A DNA stretch of 64,000 nucleotides from AP-15 sp036500965. GTDB taxonomy: Bacteria > Pseudomonadota > Alphaproteobacteria > ATCC43930 > CGMCC-115725. The notes below the pieces were generated by a model. That model searched no databases and was not told the origin of the DNA. It worked only from the letters and a program-made list of their open reading frames with translations. The DNA is taken from the NCBI GenBank assembly GCA_036500965.1, contig DASYBC010000074.1, positions 1-64,000 of the forward strand, read 5' to 3'. A program made the position numbers and the translations under genes. Numbering within the stretch: position 1 is the stretch's first letter; every line of letters begins with the position of its first letter. This document shows, in pieces, positions 9,094-17,119 of this stretch.

Positions 9094-10263
9094 ATGCGCC
9101 GCAGCGAACAGCGAATCCTAACCACCCACACCGGCAGCCTGCCGCGCCCGGCCGAGCTGACCCGGCTCCTGATCCAGCGGGCGCGCGGCGAATCGGTCGA
9201 TTTGGCGGAGCTCGACCGGCTCGGGCGGGATGCTACGCGCTGGGTCGTGCGCAAGCAGGCCGAGGCCGGCATCGATATCGGCAACAACGGCGAACAGCAG
9301 CGCGAGGGTTTTTTTCTGCACATCCGCCACCGCATGAGCGGGTTTGGCGGGTCGTGGCAGCGCCGCACTCGTGCCGATGCGTTGCGCTATCCGGCCTTCC
9401 GGCAGCTCATGGAGGAGCAGCTCGCTGCCCGGCCGGCGGTCAGCAACATGGGGCCGCCCAAGGCGATTGCCGCGATCCGCTATCTCGGCCGGGACGCGGT
9501 CGAAGCCGAATGCGCCGAGTTTCGCACCGCGCTCGACGAGACCGGGGTCGCTTTCGCCGAGCCGTTTCTGACGGCACCCTCGCCCGGCATCATCGCCGGG
9601 GCGATGAAGAACGAGCATTACGACACCGAGGAGGCCTATCTCGACGCCCTCGGCGTGGCTTTGCGCGAGGAATATGAGGCGATTGTCGGCACCGGGTTTC
9701 TCTTACAGCTCGACTGCCCCGACCTGGCGCTGGAGCGGCACCTCTCGTACCAGGACCGGCCGCTCGGCGACTTCCTCGGCTTTGTCGAGCGGGTGGTGGC
9801 GACGATCAACAAGGCGCTCGTCAACATCTCGCCCGATCGGGTGCGGCTCCATGTCTGCTGGGGCAATTACGAGGGGCCGCATGATTGCGACGTGCCGCTC
9901 GCCGAGATCCTGCCCGTGTTGCGGCAGGCCAAGGTCGGCGCCTTTTTCCTGCCCTTTGCCAACCCGCGCCACGCCCACGAATATAAGGTTTTTGAGCAGC
10001 AGCCATTGGCGGACGACCAGCTCCTGATCGCCGGGGTCATCGACAGCCTGACCAATTTCGTCGAGCATCCCGAGGCCGTGGCCGAGCGGCTCGAACGGGT
10101 GGCGCAGGTGGTCGGCGACCCGACCCGGGTTATCGCCGGCACCGATTGCGGCTTCGGCACCTCGGCCGGTTCGAGCCGGGTCGCCGAGGACGTGGTGTGG
10201 GCCAAGCTCGCCGCCATGGCCGAGGGCGCCCGCCTCGCCTCCGAGCGGCTCGGAATGGGGTAG
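9094..10263 (+). CDS. MetE C-terminal-like (cobalamin-independent methionine synthase family) protein
   Basis: 389 residues, single UROD/MetE-like TIM barrel without the N-terminal half of full MetE (about 750 residues). It begins with ILTTHTGSLPRP, typical of the family, and has LDCPDLAL, the zinc-site-type LHVCWGNYEGPH and a terminal GTDCGFGT. Such short paralogues are thought to act in methyl or alkyl-thiol transfer (epoxyalkane:CoM-transferase or MetE-like), but the substrate is not known. The ATG at 9094 follows AAAGGAG with a 5-base gap. It is divergent from the micro-ORF, with about 155 bases between starts and no riboswitch recognised. Confidence 0.85.
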   Translation: MRRSEQRILTTHTGSLPRPAELTRLLIQRARGESVDLAELDRLGRDATRWVVRKQAEAGIDIGNNGEQQREGFFLHIRHRMSGFGGSWQRRTRADALRYPAFRQLMEEQLAARPAVSNMGPPKAIAAIRYLGRDAVEAECAEFRTALDETGVAFAEPFLTAPSPGIIAGAMKNEHYDTEEAYLDALGVALREEYEAIVGTGFLLQLDCPDLALERHLSYQDRPLGDFLGFVERVVATINKALVNISPDRVRLHVCWGNYEGPHDCDVPLAEILPVLRQAKVGAFFLPFANPRHAHEYKVFEQQPLADDQLLIAGVIDSLTNFVEHPEAVAERLERVAQVVGDPTRVIAGTDCGFGTSAGSSRVAEDVVWAKLAAMAEGARLASERLGMG

Positions 10264-10287
10264 CGCCTCGCTGGCGGCGGCTGACGG

Positions 10288-13200
10288 CTACCGGAAATTG
10301 CGGCTCGAGACAACGATGTCGCGCAAATCATAGCCGGGGGCCTTTACCGGCACGGCACTCGGTGGCGGTGGCGGCTCAGCGTCCCCAGTGCGCTCGCGCA
10401 AGGTGTTGAGGCGCGGGGTCAGGTCGGCGAGGCGGTCGGCGACGACATGGATGACGCTCTCCTCGCGCTGCAATCGACCGGTGCATGAGAGCAAAGTCGC
10501 GCCGAGTGCGGCGCGGCGGAAGCGTTCGAGGATCGGCGGCCAAACGATCAGGTTGGCGATCCCGGTCTCGTCCTCGATGGTGATGAAGACAACGCCGTTG
10601 GCGCTGCCGGGGCGTTGCCGGATCAGCACGATCCCGGCGATCGCCAGCCGGCGTCCGACCGGCAGATGCGCCAGATCGGCTGCAGCGACCAGCCCCTCGC
10701 GGGCGAGCTCGGCGCGTAGAAACGCCAGCGGATGACGCTTCAGGCTGAGGCGGAGGCTGCGGTAATCCTCGACCACATGCTCGCCCAGCGGCATTTCCCG
10801 CAGCAGCGCCGCGGCGCGGGTTTCGGACGCCTCGCCCTCACCCGCTTCCCTCTGGATCGTAGTCCGGGGGTCAGCACCCTCTCTCGCACTGCGGGAGAGG
10901 GGGGATCCAGCGCCCGGACCTGATCCGGGGGCTGGGTGGGTGAGGGTCGCGGCTGCGAACAGCGGCAGCGGCGGCTCGCCGAGCGCCTTCAGCGCCCACA
11001 AGGCACGGCGGCGGTCAAGCCCGAGCGAGCGCAAGGCATCGGCTTCGGCGAGACGTTCGAGTACGGCGCGGCCGAGCCCACTCTTCCGCCACAATTCCTC
11101 GGCATCGAGATACCCCGCGCCGCGGGCGGCGACCAGCCGCTCGGCATCGGCCGCGGCAAACCCCTTTATCTGGCGCAAGCCGAGACGCAACGCCCGGCGC
11201 CCATTCACGCCCTTCGCATTATCGTCATTCCCGTAAAAGCGGGAATCCAGGGAACCAGGTTCTGAACGGCGGCTCTGGGCCCCCGCTTTCGCGGGGGTGA
11301 CGGCCTCCTGCGTCAGCTCGAGGGTGCAATCCCATTGGCTCTCATTAATATCGACCGGCAGCACCGTGACGCCGTGCTCGCGTGCGTCGCGGACGATTTG
11401 CGCCGGCGCGTAAAAACCCATCGGCTGGCTGTTCAATAGGGCGCAGGCGAACACCTCGGGATAAAAGCATTTGATCCAGGCCGAAACATAGACGAGGAGC
11501 GCAAAGCTCGCCGCGTGGCTTTCCGGAAAGCCGTAGGTGCCGAAGCCCTCGATCTGGCTGAAGCAGCGCATCGCAAAGTCGCGCTCATAGCCGTTTTCGA
11601 CCATGCCGGCGACGAATTTGTCGCGGAACAGGTGGATGTCGCCGTTGCGCTTAAAGGTCGCCATCGCGCGCCGCAGCCGGTCGGCCTCCTCCGGGGCAAA
11701 GCCGGCGCCGACGATCGCGATCCGCATCGCCTGCTCCTGGAACAGCGGTACTCCCAGAGTTTTGCCGAGCACCTGGCGCAATGCCTCGGACGGGTAGGCG
11801 ACCGGCTCGCGCCTGGAGCGGCGGCGCAGATAGGGGTGCACCATGTCGCCCTGGATCGGCCCCGGCCGCACGATCGCGACCTCGATCACCAGATCATAGA
11901 ACTCGCGCGGCTTCAGCCGCGGCAGCATCGTCATCTGGGCACGGCTCTCGACCTGGAAGACGCCGAGCGAATCGGCGCGGGAGAGCATCTCGTAGACCGC
12001 CGGATCCTCGGCCGGCACGCTCGCCAGCTCGAGCCAGCGGCCATAATGCTGCTCGATCAGCGCGAAGGCCTTCCTGATGCAGGTCAGCATGCCGAGCGCC
12101 AGCACGTCGATCTTCAGGATGCCGAGCGCGTCGAGGTCGTCCTTGTCCCATTCGATGACGGTCCGGTCCGCCATCGCCGCGTTCTCGATCGGCACCAGTT
12201 CGGACAATGGCCCGCGGGTGATCACGAAGCCGCCGACATGCTGCGACAGGTGTCGCGGAAAGCCGACGAGCTCGGCAGCGAGATCGAGCGCGGTGCGCAG
12301 GGTCGGGTCGGTCGGGTCAAGCCCCGCCTCGCGCACCCGCAGATCGGCGATCGGGTCGTTGCTCCAGCCCCAGACGATGCCGGCCAAGGCGGCGACGACA
12401 TCGACCGACAGGCCCAACACCTTGCCAACCTCGCGGATCGCTGAGCGCGCCCGGTAACAGATCACGGTGGCGGCGAGCCCGGCCCGGTCGCGGCCATATT
12501 TTTCATAGACGTACTGGATCACCTCCTCGCGCCGCTCGTGCTCGAAATCGACGTCGATATCGGGCGGCTCGTTGCGCGCGGCGCTGATGAAGCGCTCGAA
12601 CAGCACGTCGATGCGCGCCGGATCGACCGCGGTGATGCCGAGGCAATAGCACACGGCCGAATTGGCCGCCGAGCCGCGCCCCTGGCACAGGATGCCGCGC
12701 TCCCGCGCGAACCGCACGATGTCGTGCACGGTCAGGAAATAGCGCGCGTAGTCGAGCCGCTCGATCAATGCGAGCTCACGCGCGATCAGCTGGCGGACCT
12801 TGTCCGGGATGCCGCTGTCGGCTGGACCGGCGTCCGGCGTCCTTCGAGACGCCCGCTGCGCGGGCTCCTCAGGATGAGGTTCTTTCTCAATGCCATCACC
12901 GGCTTGCCTCATGCTGAGGAGCGCTCCTTGGCGCGTCTCGAAGCACGCCGGGCGTTGATGTAGTCCTCCCTTTTGCTTCCGTGCCGATTTTCCCGAAGAC
13001 TCCTCCGCAAGGGTAACGGAACAGTGAAAGCGTTCCTTGGCGCCCTCCCAGGTGAGTTCCGCCAACCGTTGCTGCGGGGTGCGGCCATCGGCGGTGGTCT
13101 CGTCCGGGTATTCGTAGCGCAATTCGTCGAGGCTGAACCGGCAGCGCCGGACGATTTCGAGGCTGCGCGCGACGGCGTCCTCGTGCCCACGGAACAGCCG

Positions 13201-13944
13201 GGCCATCTCCTGCGGCGATTTCAGGTGGCGCTCGGCATTGGCGGCGAGGCGAAAGCCGGCTTCCGCGATCGTGCAGCCCTCGCGGATGCAGGTCAGCACA
13301 TCCTGCAGCGGGCGCCGCTCGGGCAGGTGGTAGAGCACATCGTTGGTCGCGACCAGCGGCAGCCCCAGCGCCTCGGCCAGCGCCGCGAGACCGGCGATGC
13401 GGTGGGCATCGTCGCCGCGATAGAGGTGTTGGGCGGCGAGATAGGCGCAGCCTGCGAAATCGGCTGCGACATGGGCGGTAAAGTCGGCGAATTCTCCACT
13501 GGGGCGGGGCTCCGCAGGGGGCAGCACGACGATAATCTGGCCCTCGCCATGCGCCGCCACATCGGCATAGTCGAGCCGGCATTCGCCCTTCCGCGCGCGG
13601 CGCTTGCCGAGGGTCAGGAGCCGCGTCAGCCGGCCATAGGCGGCGCGATCCTGCGGAAAAGCGAGCAGGCCCGGGCCGTCGCCGAGAGCGAGCCGGCAGC
13701 CGACCACGAGGCGCAGCCCGGCCTCCTTTGCCGCCTGATGCGCGCGCACGACGCCGGCAAGGCTGTTGCAGTCGGTGATCGCGATCGCGCCGTGGCCGAG
13801 CGCCGCCGCGGTCAGCACCAGCTCGGCCGGATGCGCCGCCCCGCGCAGAAACGAGAAATTGGTCGTGACCTGCAGTTCGGCATAAGCCGGGGGTTCGCAA
13901 ACCGGCTCAACATAAGTGACGTCAAATCGCCCGATTTTCGTCAT
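10288..13944 (-). CDS. dnaE2: Error-prone DNA polymerase III alpha subunit DnaE2, with in-frame repeat insertions
   Basis: 1218 residues, longer than the usual 1050-1130. It has an N-terminal PHP domain (YAELQVTTNFSFLRGAAHP, ITDCNSLAG), a polymerase palm with PPDIDVDFEHERREEVIQY, a YGFPESHAASFA fingers region and a C-terminal OB fold. It performs translesion synthesis with ImuA and ImuB after DNA damage. The extra length comes from three palindromic repeats read through in frame, at 12838-12947, 11222-11302 and 10835-10946 (peptides such as HPEEPAQRASRR and VTPAKAGAQSRR...SRFYGNDD). The only plausible start, ATG 13944, lies inside a fourth repeat and lacks a clear RBS. It is the last gene of the SOS cassette. 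Confidence 0.93.
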   Translation of the reverse strand: MTKIGRFDVTYVEPVCEPPAYAELQVTTNFSFLRGAAHPAELVLTAAALGHGAIAITDCNSLAGVVRAHQAAKEAGLRLVVGCRLALGDGPGLLAFPQDRAAYGRLTRLLTLGKRRARKGECRLDYADVAAHGEGQIIVVLPPAEPRPSGEFADFTAHVAADFAGCAYLAAQHLYRGDDAHRIAGLAALAEALGLPLVATNDVLYHLPERRPLQDVLTCIREGCTIAEAGFRLAANAERHLKSPQEMARLFRGHEDAVARSLEIVRRCRFSLDELRYEYPDETTADGRTPQQRLAELTWEGAKERFHCSVTLAEESSGKSARKQKGGLHQRPACFETRQGALLSMRQAGDGIEKEPHPEEPAQRASRRTPDAGPADSGIPDKVRQLIARELALIERLDYARYFLTVHDIVRFARERGILCQGRGSAANSAVCYCLGITAVDPARIDVLFERFISAARNEPPDIDVDFEHERREEVIQYVYEKYGRDRAGLAATVICYRARSAIREVGKVLGLSVDVVAALAGIVWGWSNDPIADLRVREAGLDPTDPTLRTALDLAAELVGFPRHLSQHVGGFVITRGPLSELVPIENAAMADRTVIEWDKDDLDALGILKIDVLALGMLTCIRKAFALIEQHYGRWLELASVPAEDPAVYEMLSRADSLGVFQVESRAQMTMLPRLKPREFYDLVIEVAIVRPGPIQGDMVHPYLRRRSRREPVAYPSEALRQVLGKTLGVPLFQEQAMRIAIVGAGFAPEEADRLRRAMATFKRNGDIHLFRDKFVAGMVENGYERDFAMRCFSQIEGFGTYGFPESHAASFALLVYVSAWIKCFYPEVFACALLNSQPMGFYAPAQIVRDAREHGVTVLPVDINESQWDCTLELTQEAVTPAKAGAQSRRSEPGSLDSRFYGNDDNAKGVNGRRALRLGLRQIKGFAAADAERLVAARGAGYLDAEELWRKSGLGRAVLERLAEADALRSLGLDRRRALWALKALGEPPLPLFAAATLTHPAPGSGPGAGSPLSRSAREGADPRTTIQREAGEGEASETRAAALLREMPLGEHVVEDYRSLRLSLKRHPLAFLRAELAREGLVAAADLAHLPVGRRLAIAGIVLIRQRPGSANGVVFITIEDETGIANLIVWPPILERFRRAALGATLLSCTGRLQREESVIHVVADRLADLTPRLNTLRERTGDAEPPPPPSAVPVKAPGYDLRDIVVSSRNFR
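10835..10946. repeat. Palindromic repeat family C inside dnaE2
   Basis: The outer arms CCCTCACCC and GGGTGAGGG enclose CCCTCTCTCGC..GCGGGAGAGGG. The same family is in imuB at 14402-14486. It is translated as part of DnaE2 (THPAPGSGPGAG..PLSRSAREG) just before the C-terminal domain, without breaking the frame. Confidence 0.85.
11222..11302. repeat. Palindromic repeat family A inside dnaE2
   Basis: It runs from TCGTCATTCCCGTAAAAGCG to CCCGCTTTCGCGGGGGTGACGG. Translated in DnaE2 it gives VTPAKAGAQSRR...DSRFYGNDD, inserted between DCTLELTQ and the segment leading to LRLGLRQIKGF, where relatives have no such peptide. Confidence 0.85.
12838..12947. repeat. Palindromic repeat family B inside dnaE2
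   Basis: CGTCCTTCGAGACGCCCGCT..GGCTCCTCAGGATGAGG at the left is mirrored by CCTCATGCTGAGGAGCGC..GCGTCTCGAAGCACG at the right. In DnaE2 it encodes FETRQGALLSMRQAG... PHPEEPAQRASRR, placed between the PHP and polymerase regions. Confidence 0.85.
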
Positions 13945-14019
13945 CCTCGCGAAAGCGAGGGGCCAGAGGCGGATGTTCTTACCCTCGGCTCCTGGGTTCC
14001 CGCTTTCGCGGGAATGACG
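13939..14019. repeat. Palindromic repeat family A between imuB and dnaE2
   Basis: It runs from CGTCATCCTCGCGAAAGCGAGG to CCCGCTTTCGCGGGAATGACG. It fills most of the 116-base gap between the imuB stop and dnaE2, and the GATGACG at its left end supplies the ATG (13944) used as the dnaE2 start. Confidence 0.85.
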
Positions 14020-14060
14020 GGTGGGTGCCGATTTGACGGGGTTCATTTTCAAAGCGGGGG

Positions 14061-15845
14061 TCAGGCAAAGAGGCCATGGAGATACCAGCGCGGCCGAGGG
14101 TCGCCGCCGGCGAGACCGGCGCGGAACAGCCAGAAGCGTCGCCCGTCCTCGTCCTCGACCCGGTAATAGTCGCGGATCGCATCCCCGCTTTCGCGGGGAC
14201 CAGCGTCTGATGCGCTCGGCCGCCACCATTCCTCGGCGATCCGCTCGGGTCCGTCGGCGCGGGTCACGCGGTGGGCCCGTCGCCGCCAGGTGAAGCGGAA
14301 CGGTGGGTCGTCGGGCAACAGCCATGCCGCCGCGATCGGCTCCGGCGGCTCGAACAGCCGGATCGGGCGCAGCGGTTTTAGTCCTTCTTCGCCCCGCCGT
14401 CCCCTCACCCACCCATCCCTTCGGGCTGGGTCCCCCCTCTCCCGCATTGCGGGAGAGGGTCCCGAGCGCTGCGAGGGGGGTGAGGGTAACTCCGCCGGCA
14501 CCTTGACCGAGGCGCATTCGGGGATGTGGCTTGCATGCGCCTCGATCCGCGACAGCGCATCGAGACCGAGCCGGTTGCTGAGCCGGTCGAGCAGCGGCGC
14601 CATGCCCTCTGTTGTCCCCTTTGCCCCTGGCCTCGTGCCTCGTGGTTTCCCGTCACCCCCGCGAAAGCGAGGGCCCAGGAGCCCAGGGAGTGGTGCCGGC
14701 CGCTCCTGGCTTCCCGCTTTCGCGGGAATGACGAGTGATGGATGTTCTCGGCAGACAAGAGGAGGCTCATGGCGAAGAAGGCCGATCTGCTCGGGGGCCA
14801 AGGGCTCGACGGCAAAGGCGGCGAGGATCGCGTCTTCGATGCCGAGGCCGGGATCGACGGTGTCGAGCCGTTCCTTGAAGAGTGCGGCGAGGTGGTGCTG
14901 GTCGCGGCTCGGGCGGGCGGTTCCGACGACGATCCGCTCGACCCGGCCGTCGATCCGGTAAAAGGTGAGATCGAGCCGCCGCGCGCCCATTCCTTCGCGC
15001 GCCAACCGACCAGCAAGATCCAGTGCGAGCCGCTCGGCGGCGCGCGCCAGGTCGGCCGGATCGGCGATCGGCTCGGCAAAGCTCAACCGCACCCGGCGGA
15101 TCGGCGCTTCGCCTAGCGGCGACAGCGGCTCGGGCAGATCGCCTTGCGCTTGGTCGAGGCGCCGTGCCACGCCTTCGCCGAACCGGCGGGCCAGCGCCGA
15201 GCGCGGCATCGCATAAAGATCGCCGATCTGCTTCAGCCCGACCCGGCGCAGCCCTTGGGCGGTGGCCGGGTCGAGGCGCAGCGCTTCGATCGGCAACGCG
15301 GCGAGGCCGGCACGCATCTCCCCCGCCGGCAGGATCACGGCGCGCTCGCCCGCAGGCGCGAAACGGGCCAATGCCCAGGCGGCGCCGAGCGTGTCGGCAA
15401 CGGCGATTCGGCCGGCGGCACCTTGGCGATCAAGCCGGGCCGCGAGATCGGCGGCGAGGACGGCCTCCCCGCCCCACAGATGCGCCGAGCCGGTGATCTC
15501 GATCCGCACTCCGTCGGCTCCGTCGGGCGCCGTCCACGGGCTGTAGCGGCCGCACCATTCGGCCAGCCGCCGCAACGCGGCGGCATCCGCCGCGGGCTCG
15601 GCCGAGGCGGTGGCGAGGCCGGGCAGAAAGGAGAGGGCATCAGCCAGCGGCATCCCCGGGGCGAGGCCGGCCGCCGCAGCCGCCGGGTTGATCGCGGCGA
15701 GCAGCCGCCGGCCGGCGGCATCGATCACCGTGGCGAACGCGGCCTCCTCAGCCAGTGCGGCGGAATTTCTTGAGTTCGGAAGCGCCGATCGGCGCCGCCG
15801 GTCGATCGGCCAACGCGGCAACCACAGATAGAGAACCCGTCGCAT
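14061..15845 (-). CDS. imuB: Y-family polymerase-like translesion protein ImuB, with in-frame repeat insertions
   Basis: 594 residues against roughly 500 in relatives. It begins MRRVLYLWLPRWPIDRRRR, then the ATVIDAAGRRL strand, a GMPLADA.SFLPGL region and AP.GADGVRIEITGSAHLWGGEA, the usual ImuB parts lacking the acidic polymerase triad. The C-terminus has RDYYRVEDEDGRRFWLFRAG and RWYLHGLFA. ImuB is the non-catalytic hub linking DnaE2 to the beta clamp. Insertions from family A (14651-14733, peptide VIPAKAGSQERP..PRFRGGDG), family C (14402-14486) and a half-element (14183-14198) account for the surplus. It overlaps the imuA 3' end by 98 bases in another frame, so the two are coupled. Confidence 0.9.
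   Translation of the reverse strand: MRRVLYLWLPRWPIDRRRRSALPNSRNSAALAEEAAFATVIDAAGRRLLAAINPAAAAAGLAPGMPLADALSFLPGLATASAEPAADAAALRRLAEWCGRYSPWTAPDGADGVRIEITGSAHLWGGEAVLAADLAARLDRQGAAGRIAVADTLGAAWALARFAPAGERAVILPAGEMRAGLAALPIEALRLDPATAQGLRRVGLKQIGDLYAMPRSALARRFGEGVARRLDQAQGDLPEPLSPLGEAPIRRVRLSFAEPIADPADLARAAERLALDLAGRLAREGMGARRLDLTFYRIDGRVERIVVGTARPSRDQHHLAALFKERLDTVDPGLGIEDAILAAFAVEPLAPEQIGLLRHEPPLVCREHPSLVIPAKAGSQERPAPLPGLLGPRFRGGDGKPRGTRPGAKGTTEGMAPLLDRLSNRLGLDALSRIEAHASHIPECASVKVPAELPSPPSQRSGPSPAMRERGDPARRDGWVRGRRGEEGLKPLRPIRLFEPPEPIAAAWLLPDDPPFRFTWRRRAHRVTRADGPERIAEEWWRPSASDAGPRESGDAIRDYYRVEDEDGRRFWLFRAGLAGGDPRPRWYLHGLFA
14183..14198. repeat. Half-element of palindromic family A inside imuB
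   Basis: CCCCGCTTTCGCGGGG, the right-hand hairpin of family A without its partner. In ImuB it encodes a short PRESGD-like peptide just before RDYYRVEDEDG. Confidence 0.6.
14402..14486. repeat. Palindromic repeat family C inside imuB
   Basis: CCCTCACCC..CCCCTCTCCCGCATTGCGGGAGAGGG..GGGTGAGGG. It is translated in frame (PSPAMRERGDPARRDGWVRG) between the ImuB core and the conserved C-terminal LRPIRLFEPPEPI segment. Confidence 0.85.
14651..14733. repeat. Palindromic repeat family A inside imuB
   Basis: It runs from CGTCACCCCCGCGAAAGCG to CCCGCTTTCGCGGGAATGACG. It is translated in frame as VIPAKAGSQERP...GPRFRGGDG after LRHEPPLVCREHP. Confidence 0.85.
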
Positions 15846-16674
15846 CGGCTATCTTCCCTTCTTCGACCTCCACCCCCCAACAAGCCGGCACGCCGCCGCG
15901 GCAGCGCAGCAGCTCGACCCGCCAGCGCGGCCGCCCGACTCCCGGCTCCATCGCGCGACTGCCCCTTGCCTTATACCCATCACCCCCGCGAAAGCGGGGG
16001 CCCAGGGTCGCGAGCGATGCGTGGAGAACCCCTGGATCCCCGTTTTCGCGGGGATGACGAACGACAAAAGCCGGGGACGGAACAGGAATGGGCTGCGAGG
16101 GCAGCGCCGCGATCCGCCAGCGCGTCGCTGCGGCGTTCGGCAGATTGCGTTCGCGCGCCGCTTCTCCACTGTCGCGCCAGCGCCGCAGCAGAAAAACGGT
16201 GACGCCGCAGCGCTCCGCGGCAAGCTGCAATCGCCGGCTCGCCACCGCGGCGAGCGTGCCGACTTCACCGACCACCGCGGCGAGCCTGGGGACGCGCAGC
16301 CCTTCCTCCATCGCCCACAGGATGTCGGCGTCGCGCCGCGCCTGGACCAAAACGAGCCGAGCGGGGTCGAGCCCGTGGACGGCAAGGCCCGGCCCATACA
16401 AATCCGGCCGCGGCAGGCACCACAGCACAATGCCGCCCGCTGCCGCCGTGAGCCGGCCGAGGATGCCGGCGGCGAAGGCAGCGGCGAGCGCGCCGTCCTC
16501 CTCGTCGCTACCCGCCCCCAGGATTTCGTGCACGGCGCCGCGCGCCAGCCCGCCGCCCGGCAAGGCCCGATCGATCGCAGCAACGCCCGAGGACACCATT
16601 CCGTGCGCCGTCGCTGCCGGCCGCTCGATCCGGCGGACTTGCTCGCGCAGCCCTGTCAACATTTCGCGGGACAT
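15748..16674 (-). CDS. imuA: ImuA translesion synthesis accessory protein, with in-frame repeat insertion
   Basis: 308 residues; relatives are about 230-270. The RecA/SulA-like core is visible: SSGVAAIDRALPGGGLARGAVHEILG, GILGRLTAAAGGIVLWCLPRPDLYGPGL, DPARLVLVQARRDADILWAMEEGLR and a final LRRWR region. A family A repeat (15978-16059) adds RHPRENGDPGVLHASLATLG and PRFRGGDG near residue 215-240. ATG 16674 is preferred to the TTG at 16683. It is the first gene of the imuA-imuB-dnaE2 cassette, 28 bases behind a LexA box. Confidence 0.88.
   Translation of the reverse strand: MSREMLTGLREQVRRIERPAATAHGMVSSGVAAIDRALPGGGLARGAVHEILGAGSDEEDGALAAAFAAGILGRLTAAAGGIVLWCLPRPDLYGPGLAVHGLDPARLVLVQARRDADILWAMEEGLRVPRLAAVVGEVGTLAAVASRRLQLAAERCGVTVFLLRRWRDSGEAARERNLPNAAATRWRIAALPSQPIPVPSPAFVVRHPRENGDPGVLHASLATLGPRFRGGDGYKARGSRAMEPGVGRPRWRVELLRCRGGVPACWGVEVEEGKIADATGSLSVVAALADRPAAPIGASELKKFRRTG
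15978..16059. repeat. Palindromic repeat family A inside imuA
   Basis: It runs from CATCACCCCCGCGAAAGCGG to CCCCGTTTTCGCGGGGATGACG. It is read in a different frame from the copy in imuB, giving RHPRENGDPG instead of IPAKAGSQ, yet leaves imuA open. Confidence 0.85.
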
Positions 16675-16701
16675 GCCCGGCAAACACCTTCGCTCGCTTT
16701 A

Positions 16702-16716
16702 GTTCCCTTTTTGTTC
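16702..16716 (-). promoter_or_regulatory. LexA box (SOS operator) of imuA-imuB-dnaE2
   Basis: GTTC-CCTTTTT-GTTC, an exact match to the alphaproteobacterial LexA site GTTC-N7-GTTC. It lies 28 bases before the imuA ATG, where it would cover the promoter. This agrees with the known SOS control of this cassette. Confidence 0.88.
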
Positions 16717-16875
16717 CAAGTTGGTTATTTTGTCAACCCGTTCGGGGCGGCGAAAAGCCGGGCAATTTCGCAACCGATAACCGCGAGCTTCGCCGCCGGC
16801 ACGCGGCCGCAAGCTGAACCATCACCGTCTCGCCGCGTTTTTCTTTGGGCAGAAGCATGAATGAGGATCGGAGTT

Positions 16876-17082
16876 ATGTGGTGGTGGTTCGTTCTGTGGG
16901 TCGTCATCATCTGGCTGATATTCAGCGGCGGCGGCTACTATGGTTACCGGCGCTCCTATTATTATCCGACCTACGGCGCGTCGGGAGCAATCGGGATATT
17001 GATTATTTTATTCATCATCTTCTGGCTGGTGATTGCCTTTGGCGGCCCCTATTGGGGCTGGTACGGTCACCGCTGGTGGTAA
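16876..17082 (+). CDS. Small two-helix membrane protein
   Basis: 68 residues, very aromatic: MWWWFVLWVVIIWLIF as first membrane helix, a GGGYYGYRRSYYYPTYG loop, GILIILFIIFWLVIAF as second helix, and a tail ending YWGWYGHRWW. The start at 16876 has AGGA 8 bases upstream; the in-frame ATG at 16861 lacks one. The function is unknown. It is divergent from imuA. Confidence 0.65.
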   Translation: MWWWFVLWVVIIWLIFSGGGYYGYRRSYYYPTYGASGAIGILIILFIIFWLVIAFGGPYWGWYGHRWW

Positions 17083-17119
17083 CGCCTTAGCAGACACCCA
17101 CAGCGACCCGCCCGCCGGC

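Noticed and set aside
13945..14517. The dnaE2 frame stays open far upstream to a start at 14517.
   Set aside because: This stretch lies over the imuB 3' end and the repeat; the DnaE2 similarity begins only near 13900.
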